A model generated the notes under the pieces. The model made no database searches. It was not told the DNA's origin and saw nothing but the letters and a program-made list of their open reading frames with translations. Below are positions 20,015-29,331 of a stretch of DNA of 64,000 nucleotides, in pieces. The position numbers were made by a program, and so were the translations under genes. Origin of the DNA: Wenyingzhuangia aestuarii (lineage in GTDB: Bacteria > Bacteroidota > Bacteroidia > Flavobacteriales > Flavobacteriaceae); assembly GCF_011927765.1 (NCBI RefSeq), contig NZ_JAATJG010000007.1, positions 116,097-180,096 on the forward strand. The letters run 5' to 3'. The number at the start of each line of letters is the position of its first letter. Within the stretch, counting starts at the first letter, position 1.

Positions 20015-23000
20015 TTACTTATTCTTTTTAAACTGTTTGTTTCTTGTGTAAGCAAAAACGGAAATAAAAATCATACTCCCCATAATTACATAGGTAAATT
20101 TTGGAATAGGAACAGGATCTCCAGAAGCATAACTATGCAAACCTGTTAAATAATAATTCACTCCAAAAGAAGTCATAATTATAGACCAAAAAGCAAACAT
20201 ACTTACCATATTTAAAACGTAGTCACTTTTTAGTTTCGGAATCAACCTCAAGTGCAACACTACCGCATATACAATAATACTTATCAAAGCCCAAGTTTCT
20301 TTTGGATCCCAAGCCCAATATCTTCCCCAAGATTCATTTGCCCAAACTCCACCTAAAAATGTTCCTACAGAAAGCACAAACAAACCAATGGTCATGGCTA
20401 ACTCGTTTAAATAAGTCAGCTCTTTTATTTTTACATTTACTCTTGCTTTGTTTTTAGGGTTTCTAACTACCATTAAAATTAAAGCCATCATTCCTAATAC
20501 GGCAGACAATGCTAACGGAGCATAACTACTTACAATGGTTGCTACGTGTACTTTTAACCAGTAAGATTTTAACACAGGCATTAAGTTGGTAATTTCCGGA
20601 CTAATCCAATCCAAATAACTAACAAACAACAAAGCACCTGTAAATATAGTTGCTAGCGGTAAGGCAAAATCAGATTTTTTATAGACGAACAAACCGCACA
20701 ATAATAATACCCAAGCAACAAAAACCAACATTTCGTATCCGTTACTCCAAGGAGCATGTTGTGCCACATACCAACGTAAAATAATGTTAGTAGCAAACAC
20801 TATAAATCCTAACCAAGTAAGCAATACAATTCCATTCCATAAATAATGAATTATTTTATGATGTGTAAAAACTCGGATAACCGCAAAAATTAACAACACA
20901 AAACCAAAAACAAAAAAGACCTGAAACAACCAAAAGTTCAAATTCAACTTATTGTACAACAACTCAGCCTCTATTCTTTTTTCTGAGGGTATAATATCTC
21001 TACCCAACACTTTTTGATAGGTACTGATATAAGACAAATCTTTTTCAGCTTCTTCCCATCTTTTTAGAGATAGGTTTTTAAAATAATTAGCGATGACACT
21101 TTTTACAAACAAAGCATCTTCATTCGGAAAATCTTCAAAGTGATGTGTATAACTAAACCAAGTATCATTGGTATCTAACTTATTTGGGAATATTTTTAAA
21201 TAACTCCCTATAAATAGATTGTATAAAATATTGAATCGTTCATCAATCTTTAAAATTTCTTTATCAAACTCCGATCTTTCTGCTGGCTTTTTCTGATTTG
21301 CTTCTTCTACATGTTTAGATAACACATAACTTCCATCATTTGCCAATAAATCTCTAAAAGCAACTGTTTTAAATTCAGAAATTTCAATGCCATTTAAAAC
21401 ATCTTTCGTTTTTTTAACATCTACTTTAATCATAGGAATGTTCTGACTTACTTCTGATGCCATTTGCAAAGCCAAAAACACCTGACTGGCATTTAGCTTT
21501 TTAATCACTCCATCTTTTCTATACTTATAATACGTTTTTCCTGATATTTTTCTTAGAAATTCCGAAGCTAAAGTTCCTATTGGTTTTATTCTACCATCTA
21601 AATCTTGAACCAACAACTTTTCAAATTGTTTAGAATGATGATTATCCATGGAAATTTTTACAAAAGCAGCTACACTAGTTGTTTTGTCTGTAGTGTTAGC
21701 TTGAGCATAGTTAGAAAAAGAGGATAACAACGTAAACAAGATGGCAACAACTTTAACCGTTTCTAATTTTTTCATCTTAGTTAAAACAGTTCTAAACCTA
21801 GTTCCTTTTCCAAACAAAGTAAAAAACATTCCAATTCCCATAAACAAATATCCTAAGTAGGTTATATTTGTTCCAATAGCATCGTGATTTACAGACAACA
21901 CAGTTCCTTTTTCATCAGTATCATAACTTGCCTGAAAAAATCTATACCCTTTATAATCTAATACATTGTTCATAAAAATTCTAAACGGAGTTTCTTTTCC
22001 ATTATCTATCACAGAAACCTCACTAGCATAAGCAGCAGGACTTGTAGAACCCGGATAACGATCTAATTGGAAATCATTCAAACGAATAGAAAAAGGCAAA
22101 GTAATTTCTCTAGATCCATAAGCTATATCCATATAAGTTCCTTTTAAATTAATACGATGTGTTTCTGGAACAAAACCCTCTCTATACAATAAAGGAACTT
22201 CTACAACCTGATTTCCTGATCTTGCTTCTAACAACAATACATCATCTTTGTTTTTGTCGTTTTCTTTAGAACCTTCTACAGTCCCCGATTCAAAAGCGAC
22301 TTTCCCTTTTGCATGAAAAGCCAATGGAACCAAAGATAAGTTCTGATATCTATACAAGGTGCTTAAATGCATTACATCCCAAGTATTGGGTTTTATTTTT
22401 CCTGCATTTTGAGAAGCCATGATAAAATAATCCAACCCGTTAGGAGCTTTTATTTGAAAAGTTTCATCCTTATTTAGGATATTAACAGCATCCTTTTCAT
22501 CTGTATTTAAACCTATCTTATAATTTTCTTTTCCTACAACCCTAATTTCTCCGTCCGTTAAAAAAATGGTTTTTCTTCCATCTCCTACAGAAACAACTAC
22601 TTCTAATATGGGTTTTCCCACCAAAGTGTCAATCGCTATTTTAGAAGTTGCATCAGGAATATAATCTTTATAAACCAACGTTACAGGTGTATTGTTATAA
22701 TCCGTAGACAACTCAAAAGAATTACTTTTGGCATGAGAAAATGATGCTTTTTTCTGAACTACTTTTGTTTTACCGTGGTGATGTAGTTTTACCGTTACAA
22801 AATTGGTTGTAGACAATACCGTATTAGATTCTTGCCCTTCTCTAACTCTTAACACTCCTCCATAAGAATAATACCTGGTAATAGCAGCACCTACCATAAT
22901 TAACACAAACGCAAGATGAAACATTAACACCGCCCATTTTTCTTTTCTAAGCAACTTGTATTTAAAAATATTAAACACAAAACTAACCGTCATTAAGAGC

Positions 23001-23161
23001 ATAATCATTTCAAACCACCAAGCATCATAAATCAATACCCAAGCAGTAGCTGTTCCGTAGTCATTTTCTACAAAAGTGGCTACAGCCATAGAAACGGCAA
23101 ATGCAATTAAGGATAAAACCGCTAAGGCAGGGGAAGCAAAAATTCTATATAAAATTTTCAT
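20015..23161 (-). CDS. cytochrome c maturation protein, ResB-CcsA fusion
   Basis: System II cytochrome c synthase, which exports haem and attaches it to apocytochromes on the outer face of the inner membrane. The 1048-residue protein starts at MKILYRIFASPALAVLSL; an in-frame extension of 15 codons upstream is less likely. The N-terminal ResB half has membrane segments and a large periplasmic domain. The C-terminal CcsA half has several membrane segments and the haem-handling WWD-type motif (WGRYWAWDPKETWALI). Its position right after nrfA suggests that it matures NrfA and NrfH. Fusion of the two halves is common in Bacteroidota and Epsilonproteobacteria. Confidence 0.93.
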   Translation of the reverse strand: MKILYRIFASPALAVLSLIAFAVSMAVATFVENDYGTATAWVLIYDAWWFEMIMLLMTVSFVFNIFKYKLLRKEKWAVLMFHLAFVLIMVGAAITRYYSYGGVLRVREGQESNTVLSTTNFVTVKLHHHGKTKVVQKKASFSHAKSNSFELSTDYNNTPVTLVYKDYIPDATSKIAIDTLVGKPILEVVVSVGDGRKTIFLTDGEIRVVGKENYKIGLNTDEKDAVNILNKDETFQIKAPNGLDYFIMASQNAGKIKPNTWDVMHLSTLYRYQNLSLVPLAFHAKGKVAFESGTVEGSKENDKNKDDVLLLEARSGNQVVEVPLLYREGFVPETHRINLKGTYMDIAYGSREITLPFSIRLNDFQLDRYPGSTSPAAYASEVSVIDNGKETPFRIFMNNVLDYKGYRFFQASYDTDEKGTVLSVNHDAIGTNITYLGYLFMGIGMFFTLFGKGTRFRTVLTKMKKLETVKVVAILFTLLSSFSNYAQANTTDKTTSVAAFVKISMDNHHSKQFEKLLVQDLDGRIKPIGTLASEFLRKISGKTYYKYRKDGVIKKLNASQVFLALQMASEVSQNIPMIKVDVKKTKDVLNGIEISEFKTVAFRDLLANDGSYVLSKHVEEANQKKPAERSEFDKEILKIDERFNILYNLFIGSYLKIFPNKLDTNDTWFSYTHHFEDFPNEDALFVKSVIANYFKNLSLKRWEEAEKDLSYISTYQKVLGRDIIPSEKRIEAELLYNKLNLNFWLFQVFFVFGFVLLIFAVIRVFTHHKIIHYLWNGIVLLTWLGFIVFATNIILRWYVAQHAPWSNGYEMLVFVAWVLLLCGLFVYKKSDFALPLATIFTGALLFVSYLDWISPEITNLMPVLKSYWLKVHVATIVSSYAPLALSAVLGMMALILMVVRNPKNKARVNVKIKELTYLNELAMTIGLFVLSVGTFLGGVWANESWGRYWAWDPKETWALISIIVYAVVLHLRLIPKLKSDYVLNMVSMFAFWSIIMTSFGVNYYLTGLHSYASGDPVPIPKFTYVIMGSMIFISVFAYTRNKQFKKNK

Positions 23162-23240
23162 AGCGTTTGTTTTTAAAATAAGTAAAGACACAATAGGCAT
23201 ACCCATGTGTCTTTACCGTGAATTATAGATTTAGTTTAGT

Positions 23241-24728
23241 TTATTCTAATGTTGTTTCTGGATAATTAGCTTCACGCTCTTTTGCCTCTTTTAACCACTC
23301 AGGTAACAAAGTCTTTTTAAACTCTTCTTTTTCTAAGTTTAATTTTTTCATATCCAAACCAATGTAAGCCTGTGCTTTTTCTTTAGAAGAAATATCTGGC
23401 ATTTCTACAGGTTTGTTATAACCTAACTCTGCCAACAATCTTGCTAATTTTACACGACCTTCTTGAACCACATCTAATCCAGAACTAATTACTCTTGCAA
23501 TCTCCACAGGTGAATGGAAAGAAGCTCCGTGTGATGCAGCTGCATAATCCCATCTCCATTGTGCATGACGGATATCCATTAAAATCTCTTTCATTTGAGC
23601 TTCTGTTGCTCCTAAATCCCAAGCTTTTTTAGCTTCTATATGTGCTTTTACCAAAAAGTCTTCTAACTTTAATCTGCTTTGTGTAGATTTTTGTTGACGT
23701 TCATAAACATTGGCAATCAACTTGTCTTTATCCTCTCTATGACAAACTTGACATGAATTAGCCACATTATTTAAAGGAGATTGAATGTGATGATCTGTGT
23801 ATTTTTGACCACCTTCACTTTTATAAGGCATATGACAATCTGCACAAGAAACACCTCTATCTGCATGCACCCCTGTTAAATAAGTTTCGTAACCTGGATG
23901 CTGTGCTTTTAACATTGGGGTTTTACTTAGCTTATGAGTCCAATCTGAAAACTCAATATCATCATAATATCTCTCCATATCTTCTACCGTCATTCCGTTT
24001 TTCCAAGGAAAGGTTAAATAAGGAACTCCTTCTTTACCTGGTTTCTTTTTATCAAAATAATACTCTACGTGACATTGTGCACACACCAACGATCTCATTT
24101 CTTGATGCGAAGCTTTGTTAATATCTTTCCCCATTGCTTTAAACCCTTCTATTAACGCAGGTCTTGTAATGGTTAACTTCATGGTTTTAGGATCATGACA
24201 ATCGGCACACCCAATAGGATTCACAACTTCTGCTCCTTTATCTGCCCATTTTCCACTATAGAATTCCGCCACTCCTTTTTCATTCATTAAACGAGGCACA
24301 TCTGGTCCTTTACACGTCCAACAAGTTGCAGGCATTGGTCCATCACCTTCTCCTTTTGGCCCACCGGTTCTTAAAGTATTTTGAATATCTTTTACTGCGT
24401 TTAAATGACCACCTCCTTGATTGTAATCTTTAGAGAAACCATACCCTGCCCAAAGCACTACCAATCTAGGATCTTCTTCTAACATATCTCTTTTTGCAGA
24501 ACCTCCTTGATAAGATGCAAAAGAAGTATCTGCCGTTTTAATATACGATTGATATTCTGCAGGATAGTTTTCTCCCCAGACCTCATTTCTTGGTTCGTTC
24601 TCGTTAATTTTTACTTTAGGTAGGTATTTGTATTTCGCCTCATTTTTTCTATTAATGATGCTTGAAGCCAACAACCCCAGTAAAAATACAAACACTGCTG
24701 TAAGCGCAAATAGTACCTTGTTTTTCAT
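23241..24728 (-). CDS. nrfA: ammonia-forming cytochrome c nitrite reductase (c552)
   Basis: Periplasmic pentahaem enzyme that reduces nitrite to ammonium with six electrons. The 495-residue protein has an N-terminal membrane or signal segment (VLFALTAVFVFLLGLLASS). It carries the catalytic lysine-ligated haem site CWTCK (136-140) plus four CxxCH sites (174-178, 216-220, 295-299, 326-330), the full NrfA set. VEYYFD after the third haem motif holds the conserved active-site tyrosine. It follows nrfH by 35 nt. Confidence 0.97.
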   Translation of the reverse strand: MKNKVLFALTAVFVFLLGLLASSIINRKNEAKYKYLPKVKINENEPRNEVWGENYPAEYQSYIKTADTSFASYQGGSAKRDMLEEDPRLVVLWAGYGFSKDYNQGGGHLNAVKDIQNTLRTGGPKGEGDGPMPATCWTCKGPDVPRLMNEKGVAEFYSGKWADKGAEVVNPIGCADCHDPKTMKLTITRPALIEGFKAMGKDINKASHQEMRSLVCAQCHVEYYFDKKKPGKEGVPYLTFPWKNGMTVEDMERYYDDIEFSDWTHKLSKTPMLKAQHPGYETYLTGVHADRGVSCADCHMPYKSEGGQKYTDHHIQSPLNNVANSCQVCHREDKDKLIANVYERQQKSTQSRLKLEDFLVKAHIEAKKAWDLGATEAQMKEILMDIRHAQWRWDYAAASHGASFHSPVEIARVISSGLDVVQEGRVKLARLLAELGYNKPVEMPDISSKEKAQAYIGLDMKKLNLEKEEFKKTLLPEWLKEAKEREANYPETTLE

Positions 24729-24763
24729 TTGTATCGTTTTAAATTTATGATTTTTTGATTTAG

Positions 24764-25363
24764 TTATTCTTTATCTATAGATTCTTGCAACCATTTAGGA
24801 ACTACAGTTTCTTCACCATCTGTAGGCAAGGGAGCAATGTTGTATTTTACGGTAGAAATTCCATGTACATCTCCATGAGGCACTTCTTTATGACAAGACC
24901 AACATTGTCTATCCGTTCTGTTTCCTCCATGACTGGCTATAAAACCATCGTATTTAGTTTGAGTAACTTGTTGTACGTGGCAACGCAAACAATTGTTTTG
25001 CACCACTTCTTGAGATGCAGGTCTCATAAACATTACTTCGGGTTCTGCTCTTGCCGTAAACACAGAAGAGTGAAACAATCCATCTTTGGCTTTAAAAAAA
25101 TATTTATTAAATACATTGTTATGTGGTACATGGCAATCGTTACAGCTTGCCCATTCTCTATGAGAGCTATGCATCCAAGCATTATACATAGGCACCATTA
25201 CATGACAGTTTACACAAGATTTAGGATCGTCTGACATATAAGAAACAATAGACGATTCCTTTGCCATAAAAGCTCCTAAACCAATAACAATGGCAATTGA
25301 AAAAACAGCTATAGATCGCCATTTTGATTTTTTCTCGGGTAAAAAACTTTTATTTTTTTCCAT
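24764..25363 (-). CDS. nrfH: cytochrome c nitrite reductase small subunit, tetrahaem quinol dehydrogenase
   Basis: NapC/NirT-family membrane protein that takes electrons from menaquinol and passes them to NrfA. The 199-residue protein has one N-terminal membrane helix (IAVFSIAIVIGLGAFMA) and four CxxCH haem sites at 50-54, 74-78, 125-129 and 154-158. It is the first gene of the nrfH-nrfA-ccsBA operon. Confidence 0.96.
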   Translation of the reverse strand: MEKNKSFLPEKKSKWRSIAVFSIAIVIGLGAFMAKESSIVSYMSDDPKSCVNCHVMVPMYNAWMHSSHREWASCNDCHVPHNNVFNKYFFKAKDGLFHSSVFTARAEPEVMFMRPASQEVVQNNCLRCHVQQVTQTKYDGFIASHGGNRTDRQCWSCHKEVPHGDVHGISTVKYNIAPLPTDGEETVVPKWLQESIDKE

Positions 25364-25454
25364 GTTTATTAGTGGCTACTACACCATTTATTTTCTAACT
25401 ATATTCATTCCTTATTTATGAAAGTAAATTTATACGATAAAAACATCCATCTAA

Positions 25455-25468
25455 ATGATATAAATCAT
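25455..25468. promoter_or_regulatory. FNR/CRP-like palindrome upstream of nrfH
   Basis: ATGATATAAATCAT contains TGAT-N4-ATCA, the core of the FNR box (TTGAT-N4-ATCAA), with A and T instead of T and A at the outer positions. Its centre is about 98 nt upstream of the nrfH start and about 54 nt upstream of the divergent pseudouridine synthase gene. Control of nitrite ammonification by a CRP/FNR-family oxygen or nitrosative sensor would be expected, but the regulator gene is not in the window. Confidence 0.5.
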
Positions 25469-25500
25469 ACTTTAAAAAATATTTACAAATTCTTATCTAG

Positions 25501-25508
25501 TATATTTG
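25501..25508 (+). promoter_or_regulatory. -7 element, predicted leaderless start for the RluA-type gene
   Basis: TATATTTG matches TAnnTTTG and ends 7 nt before the ATG at 25516, so transcription should begin at about the start codon. No clear -33 TTTG at standard spacing. Confidence 0.45.
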
Positions 25509-25515
25509 TAGCCAT

Positions 25516-26466
25516 ATGCTAATTACCAAAGAACTTTTTAAAGAGCACATAAGCAAAGTAACACAACCCTTACCAGGCAGTGTAGCTATGCCAACACACT
25601 ACAAATTACCTGTTAAAAAAAAGTATGAAAATTTAAATATTATAGACTTTTTTTTAAAACTGGTTCCACGTGCTAACAAGCAAGTTTGGCTAGAAAAAAT
25701 TAACACTAAAACTTTGTTGATTAACGGTAAACCTGCTACTGTTAATTCTATTGTAAAAGGAGGAGATATTACCGAGCATTCATCTGCACCAAAAACAGAA
25801 CCCGAAGTTTCAAATAATATTCAATTACTATACAGTGATGATGCTATTATTATAATTAACAAACCTGCTCCCCTTCCTATGCATCCTAGTGGAAGATTTA
25901 ATAGAAATTCACTTACCGAAATTTTAAAACTCGCTTTTCCAAAAGAAGATTTTAAAATTGTACATAGGTTAGATGCCAACACTACGGGTATTGTAATTTT
26001 AGGAAGAAACAAAGAAATTGTAAAAACAATTGGCTCTCAGTTTGAAAGCAAACAAACTAAAAAAACATACCTAGCTTTAGTAGAAGGAATTCCTACGGAT
26101 GATTATTTTAACACCAACACTAAAATTGGAACAGATAAAACTGCTGGAGGAGGACGAGCATCGGCAACAGACGGAATAGATGCCTATACCGAATTTAAAG
26201 TCTTAGAACGAAGAGCAACAATCAACCAAACACTTTTAGAAGTTACCCCACACACAGGAAGAACCAATCAAATTCGTTTGCATTTAGCACAACTTGGTTT
26301 TCCTATTGTTGGAGATATTGGCTACAAAGACAGTAATTACTTTAAAAACAATCCTCTTACTTATAATACAGATTGTTTGTTCCTTCATGCTTGGAAACTT
26401 AGCTTTCATTATCAAAACAAAAACTTTTTAATAGAAGCTCCTATTCCCAAAAAATTTAATTTTTAG
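25516..26466 (+). CDS. RluA-family pseudouridine synthase
   Basis: Isomerises uridine to pseudouridine in rRNA or tRNA. The 316-residue protein has an N-terminal S4-like RNA-binding region (NKQVWLEKINTKTLLINGKPA), then the catalytic domain with HRLDANTTGIVILG, whose D153 is the catalytic aspartate, and PHTGRTNQIRLHLAQLGFPIVGD. The N-terminal 30 residues are an extension over basic RluA. Which RNA site it modifies cannot be told from the sequence. Confidence 0.88.
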   Translation: MLITKELFKEHISKVTQPLPGSVAMPTHYKLPVKKKYENLNIIDFFLKLVPRANKQVWLEKINTKTLLINGKPATVNSIVKGGDITEHSSAPKTEPEVSNNIQLLYSDDAIIIINKPAPLPMHPSGRFNRNSLTEILKLAFPKEDFKIVHRLDANTTGIVILGRNKEIVKTIGSQFESKQTKKTYLALVEGIPTDDYFNTNTKIGTDKTAGGGRASATDGIDAYTEFKVLERRATINQTLLEVTPHTGRTNQIRLHLAQLGFPIVGDIGYKDSNYFKNNPLTYNTDCLFLHAWKLSFHYQNKNFLIEAPIPKKFNF

Positions 26467-26567
26467 AAATAGCTTGACAACAATCAACCTCTAAAATTTT
26501 AAAAAAACATTGATTCCTTGTAATTTTATGACCAACAATTCGTTTGTTTCTAAAAATACATGCATTT

Positions 26568-27443
26568 ATGGAATTACAACTTACTCCTATTGATGTTGTA
26601 GAAAACATTAGTAAAAAGGATTTTATTAAAAAATATTACAAAAAACAAAAACCCGTAATTGTAAAACAGTACTCTAAAAATTGGCCAGCATACACTAAGT
26701 GGAATTTAGAATACATTAAAAAAGTAGCTGGAGACAAAAAAGTTCCGCTTTACGATGACAGACCCGTAGATCCTAAAGCTAAATTTAACAGTCCCCATGC
26801 TTATATGCAAATGGATGAATATGTAGATTTACTAAAAAGAGAACCTACTAAATATCGAATTTTCTTATGGAACATTTTAAAAGAAATTCCACTTTTACAA
26901 AAAGACTTTAAATATCCAGATTTAGGAATTTCGTTCATTAAAAGATTACCTACGCTGTTTTTTGGAGGATATGACTCCTATACCTTTATGCATTATGATA
27001 TAGATTTGGCTAATATTTTTCATTTTCATTTTGAAGGTAAAAAAGAATGCATTTTATTCGATCAACAACAAACCGAACATCTTTACAAAATTCCAAACTC
27101 TTTAATGAGTCACAGAGGTATAGATTTTTCTAATCCAGACCTAGAAGAGTGGCCTGCTTTAAAAAATGCCCAAGGTTATATTGCACAATTGGAGCATGGA
27201 GATATGCTTTATATACCAGAAGGATATTGGCACTACATGAAATATATAACACCAGGATTTTCAATGAGTTTAAGAAGTCTTGCCAAATCTCCAAAAAACA
27301 TTTCACATGCACTATACAATCTCCTTATTATGGTACCTGTAGAAAATATCATGCGAAAAACAATGGGGCAAAAATGGATTGACTGGAAAAACAATAAAGC
27401 CAAACACAAAACAAACTCAACCAACACAGTCGCTCTTGAGTAA
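26568..27443 (+). CDS. JmjC-like cupin (Cupin_8) domain protein
   Basis: Probable Fe(II)/2-oxoglutarate-dependent oxygenase of 291 residues. The start is MELQLTPIDVVEN; the earlier in-frame start is a TTG and gives an unsupported extension. The fold is recognised by KKQKPVIVKQYSKNWPAY near the N-terminus and by the metal triad HYD (H142, D144) plus H222 in EGYWHYMKY. Relatives include hydroxylases of ribosomal proteins and other substrates, such as JMJD5/FIH-like enzymes. The substrate here is unknown. It is followed 87 nt later by the Grx-TrxR fusion. Confidence 0.8.
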   Translation: MELQLTPIDVVENISKKDFIKKYYKKQKPVIVKQYSKNWPAYTKWNLEYIKKVAGDKKVPLYDDRPVDPKAKFNSPHAYMQMDEYVDLLKREPTKYRIFLWNILKEIPLLQKDFKYPDLGISFIKRLPTLFFGGYDSYTFMHYDIDLANIFHFHFEGKKECILFDQQQTEHLYKIPNSLMSHRGIDFSNPDLEEWPALKNAQGYIAQLEHGDMLYIPEGYWHYMKYITPGFSMSLRSLAKSPKNISHALYNLLIMVPVENIMRKTMGQKWIDWKNNKAKHKTNSTNTVALE

Positions 27444-27530
27444 AAAAACAACAGAACATAAAGAAATTACATTTCTTTATCTGTAAAAAACATGGTATGT
27501 TAACGACTACAAATGCAAATAAACCGAACT

Positions 27531-28937
27531 ATGAATAAAATCACACTATACGGTGCCGATTGGTGTCCTGATTGCAGAAGAGCTAAATCCTACTTAAAAG
27601 ACAACAATATTACTTTTGAATTTGTAGATGTTGACCTAGATAAAGAAGCTACTGCTAAAGTAGAAACCATCAACAACGGAAAAAGAATTATACCTACCGT
27701 TATTATTAACAACAAGCCATACACTAATCCAAACAATGCAAAATTAGCAAGTATTTTGGGAATTAATCCCGAAGGGCAATTAACCTTATTTGGTGCTGAT
27801 TGGTGTCCTGATTGTAGAAGAGCAAAAAGCTATTTAAACGATAACGGAGTAAAATTTCTTTTTATTGATGTTGACAAACACGATTGGGCTACAGCCAAAG
27901 TAGAAGAAATAAATAATGGAAAAAGAATTATACCAACCATTTTATTAAATGAAGTTCCATACACAAATCCTGACAACGCAAAACTTAAAGAATTATTAAA
28001 TATTGATACCAACAAAGAACACAAAGTATATGATAGTATTATTATAGGTGGAGGTGCAGCAGGTTTAACCACATCTATTTACGCTCAAAGAGATAGATTT
28101 AACACTTTAATTCTTGAAAAGAAAAACATTGGCGGAAACGCTTTTTTAACCGAAAAAATAGAAAACTATCCTGGGTTTACAGAAATTTCTGGACCTAAAT
28201 TGATGGAACGCATGGAGCATCAGGCAAAAACCTATGGAGCTGAAATTAAAACTGGAGAAGAAGTATCTAACATAGAAAGAAAAGGAGAACTATTTGAACT
28301 TACCACCATTATGGGAACCTATTTAACCAAAACAGTAGTTTTATCTACAGGTTCTACCTACAGAAAATTAGGAATTCCTAACGAAGGTGATTTAATTGGC
28401 TCTGGTGTTCACTTTTGTGCTACTTGCGATGGAGCTTTTTATAGAGACAAAGAAGTTGTTGTTATTGGAGGAGGAAACTCAGCTTTAGAAGAAGGAATCT
28501 TTTTAGCAGGATTTTGTAAAACTGTTAAAATTATTAACCGATCTGCAGAATTTAAAGCCTCTAAAACTTATATAGAAAAACTAAATAGTATTGATAATAT
28601 AGAAGTTTACACAGACAACACTCCTATATCTTTTACTAAAAACGATAAAAACCTATTTAAAGGTATTATTGTAAAAGACAATAAAACAGAAGAAGAAAAA
28701 GAAATTACTGCCGATGGTGCTTTTATATTTATTGGATTAATACCAAACACTAAAAGTTTTAAAGGACTAGTAGACTTAAACAACCAGGGTTTTATTACAA
28801 CTAAAAACTTAGCAGAAACTTCTGTAAAAGGAATATTTGCTGCTGGAGATTGTAGAGAAGGTGCCATTGCACAAGTAGCCGCTGCTACTGGAGAAGGAGT
28901 TTTAGCTAGCTATGGTATTAGAAACTTTTTAAAATAA
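27531..28937 (+). CDS. tandem glutaredoxin-thioredoxin reductase fusion (Grx-Grx-TrxR)
   Basis: A 468-residue, three-domain redox enzyme. Two glutaredoxin-like domains (about 1-78 and 83-158) each carry GADWCPDCRRAKSYL, with active-site cysteines C12/C15 and C92/C95. The repeats are offset by exactly 80 residues and are about 70% identical over 74 positions. They are followed by a complete FAD/NADPH thioredoxin reductase (about 165-468) with GGGAAG for FAD, CATC (C296/C299) as redox disulfide, GGGNSALEEG for NADPH and a C-terminal AAGDCREGAIAQVAAA. The fused Grx modules would be the reductase's own disulfide-carrying substrates. The start MNKITLYG mirrors the second repeat; an ATG six codons earlier is possible. 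Confidence 0.9.
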   Translation: MNKITLYGADWCPDCRRAKSYLKDNNITFEFVDVDLDKEATAKVETINNGKRIIPTVIINNKPYTNPNNAKLASILGINPEGQLTLFGADWCPDCRRAKSYLNDNGVKFLFIDVDKHDWATAKVEEINNGKRIIPTILLNEVPYTNPDNAKLKELLNIDTNKEHKVYDSIIIGGGAAGLTTSIYAQRDRFNTLILEKKNIGGNAFLTEKIENYPGFTEISGPKLMERMEHQAKTYGAEIKTGEEVSNIERKGELFELTTIMGTYLTKTVVLSTGSTYRKLGIPNEGDLIGSGVHFCATCDGAFYRDKEVVVIGGGNSALEEGIFLAGFCKTVKIINRSAEFKASKTYIEKLNSIDNIEVYTDNTPISFTKNDKNLFKGIIVKDNKTEEEKEITADGAFIFIGLIPNTKSFKGLVDLNNQGFITTKNLAETSVKGIFAAGDCREGAIAQVAAATGEGVLASYGIRNFLK

Positions 28938-29019
28938 ACAGTCATTATTTAACAACTAAAAACCGAGGATTAGCTTTCTAGTTTTTTTATGTAATTTTTT
29001 TAACTTAATTATTAAAATC

Positions 29020-29051
29020 AAAAAAGCCTCACCGAATAATCGATGAGGCTT
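29020..29051 (-). terminator. intrinsic terminator after the tRNA-Leu pair
   Basis: AAGCCTCA (29024-29031) and TGAGGCTT (29044-29051) form an 8-bp stem around a 12-nt loop. In the minus direction it is followed by a run of six T, ending transcription 3 nt past the second tRNA. Confidence 0.85.
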
Positions 29052-29053
29052 TG

Positions 29054-29139
29054 TACTCAAGATGGGACTTGAACCCATACGGGCATTTCTGCCCACTGGA
29101 TTTTAAGTCCAGCGTGTCTACCAATTCCACCACTTGAGC
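29054..29139 (-). tRNA. tRNA-Leu (anticodon UAA), copy 2
   Basis: An 86-nt class II tRNA. The acceptor stem GCTCAAG pairs with CTTGAGT (one G-U pair), discriminator A. The anticodon loop reads CTTAAAA with TAA as anticodon, there is a long variable arm (TGGGCAGAAATGCCCG), and the T loop is GGTTCAAGTCC. CCA is not encoded. The sequence is identical to the upstream copy, from which it is separated by 31 nt. Confidence 0.95.
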
Positions 29140-29170
29140 GTGTGTAAACTTATTTCTTATAAAACTTTTG

Positions 29171-29256
29171 TACTCAAGATGGGACTTGAACCCATACGGG
29201 CATTTCTGCCCACTGGATTTTAAGTCCAGCGTGTCTACCAATTCCACCACTTGAGC
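29171..29256 (-). tRNA. tRNA-Leu (anticodon UAA), copy 1
   Basis: An 86-nt tRNA identical base for base to the downstream copy at 29054-29139. Same UAA anticodon and long variable arm; CCA not encoded. It is the promoter-proximal copy of a two-gene transcript. Spurious protein reading frames cover this pair and should not be annotated. Confidence 0.95.
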
Positions 29257-29331
29257 ATTCAGTTTACACTAAATATTTGGTATGTTTTATTTCAGTTTTA
29301 AAGAACGTTTGCATCTCTTCAAATGCGAGTG

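Noticed and set aside
23162..23206. Longer start for the ResB-CcsA protein
   Set aside because: The 15-residue extension precedes an otherwise normal N-terminal membrane helix starting MKILYRIF; no support for it.
29029..29250. 73-residue reading frame with repeated MVELVDTLDLKSSGQKCPYGFKSH-type sequence
   Set aside because: It is the translation of the two tRNA-Leu genes, a well-known spurious annotation.
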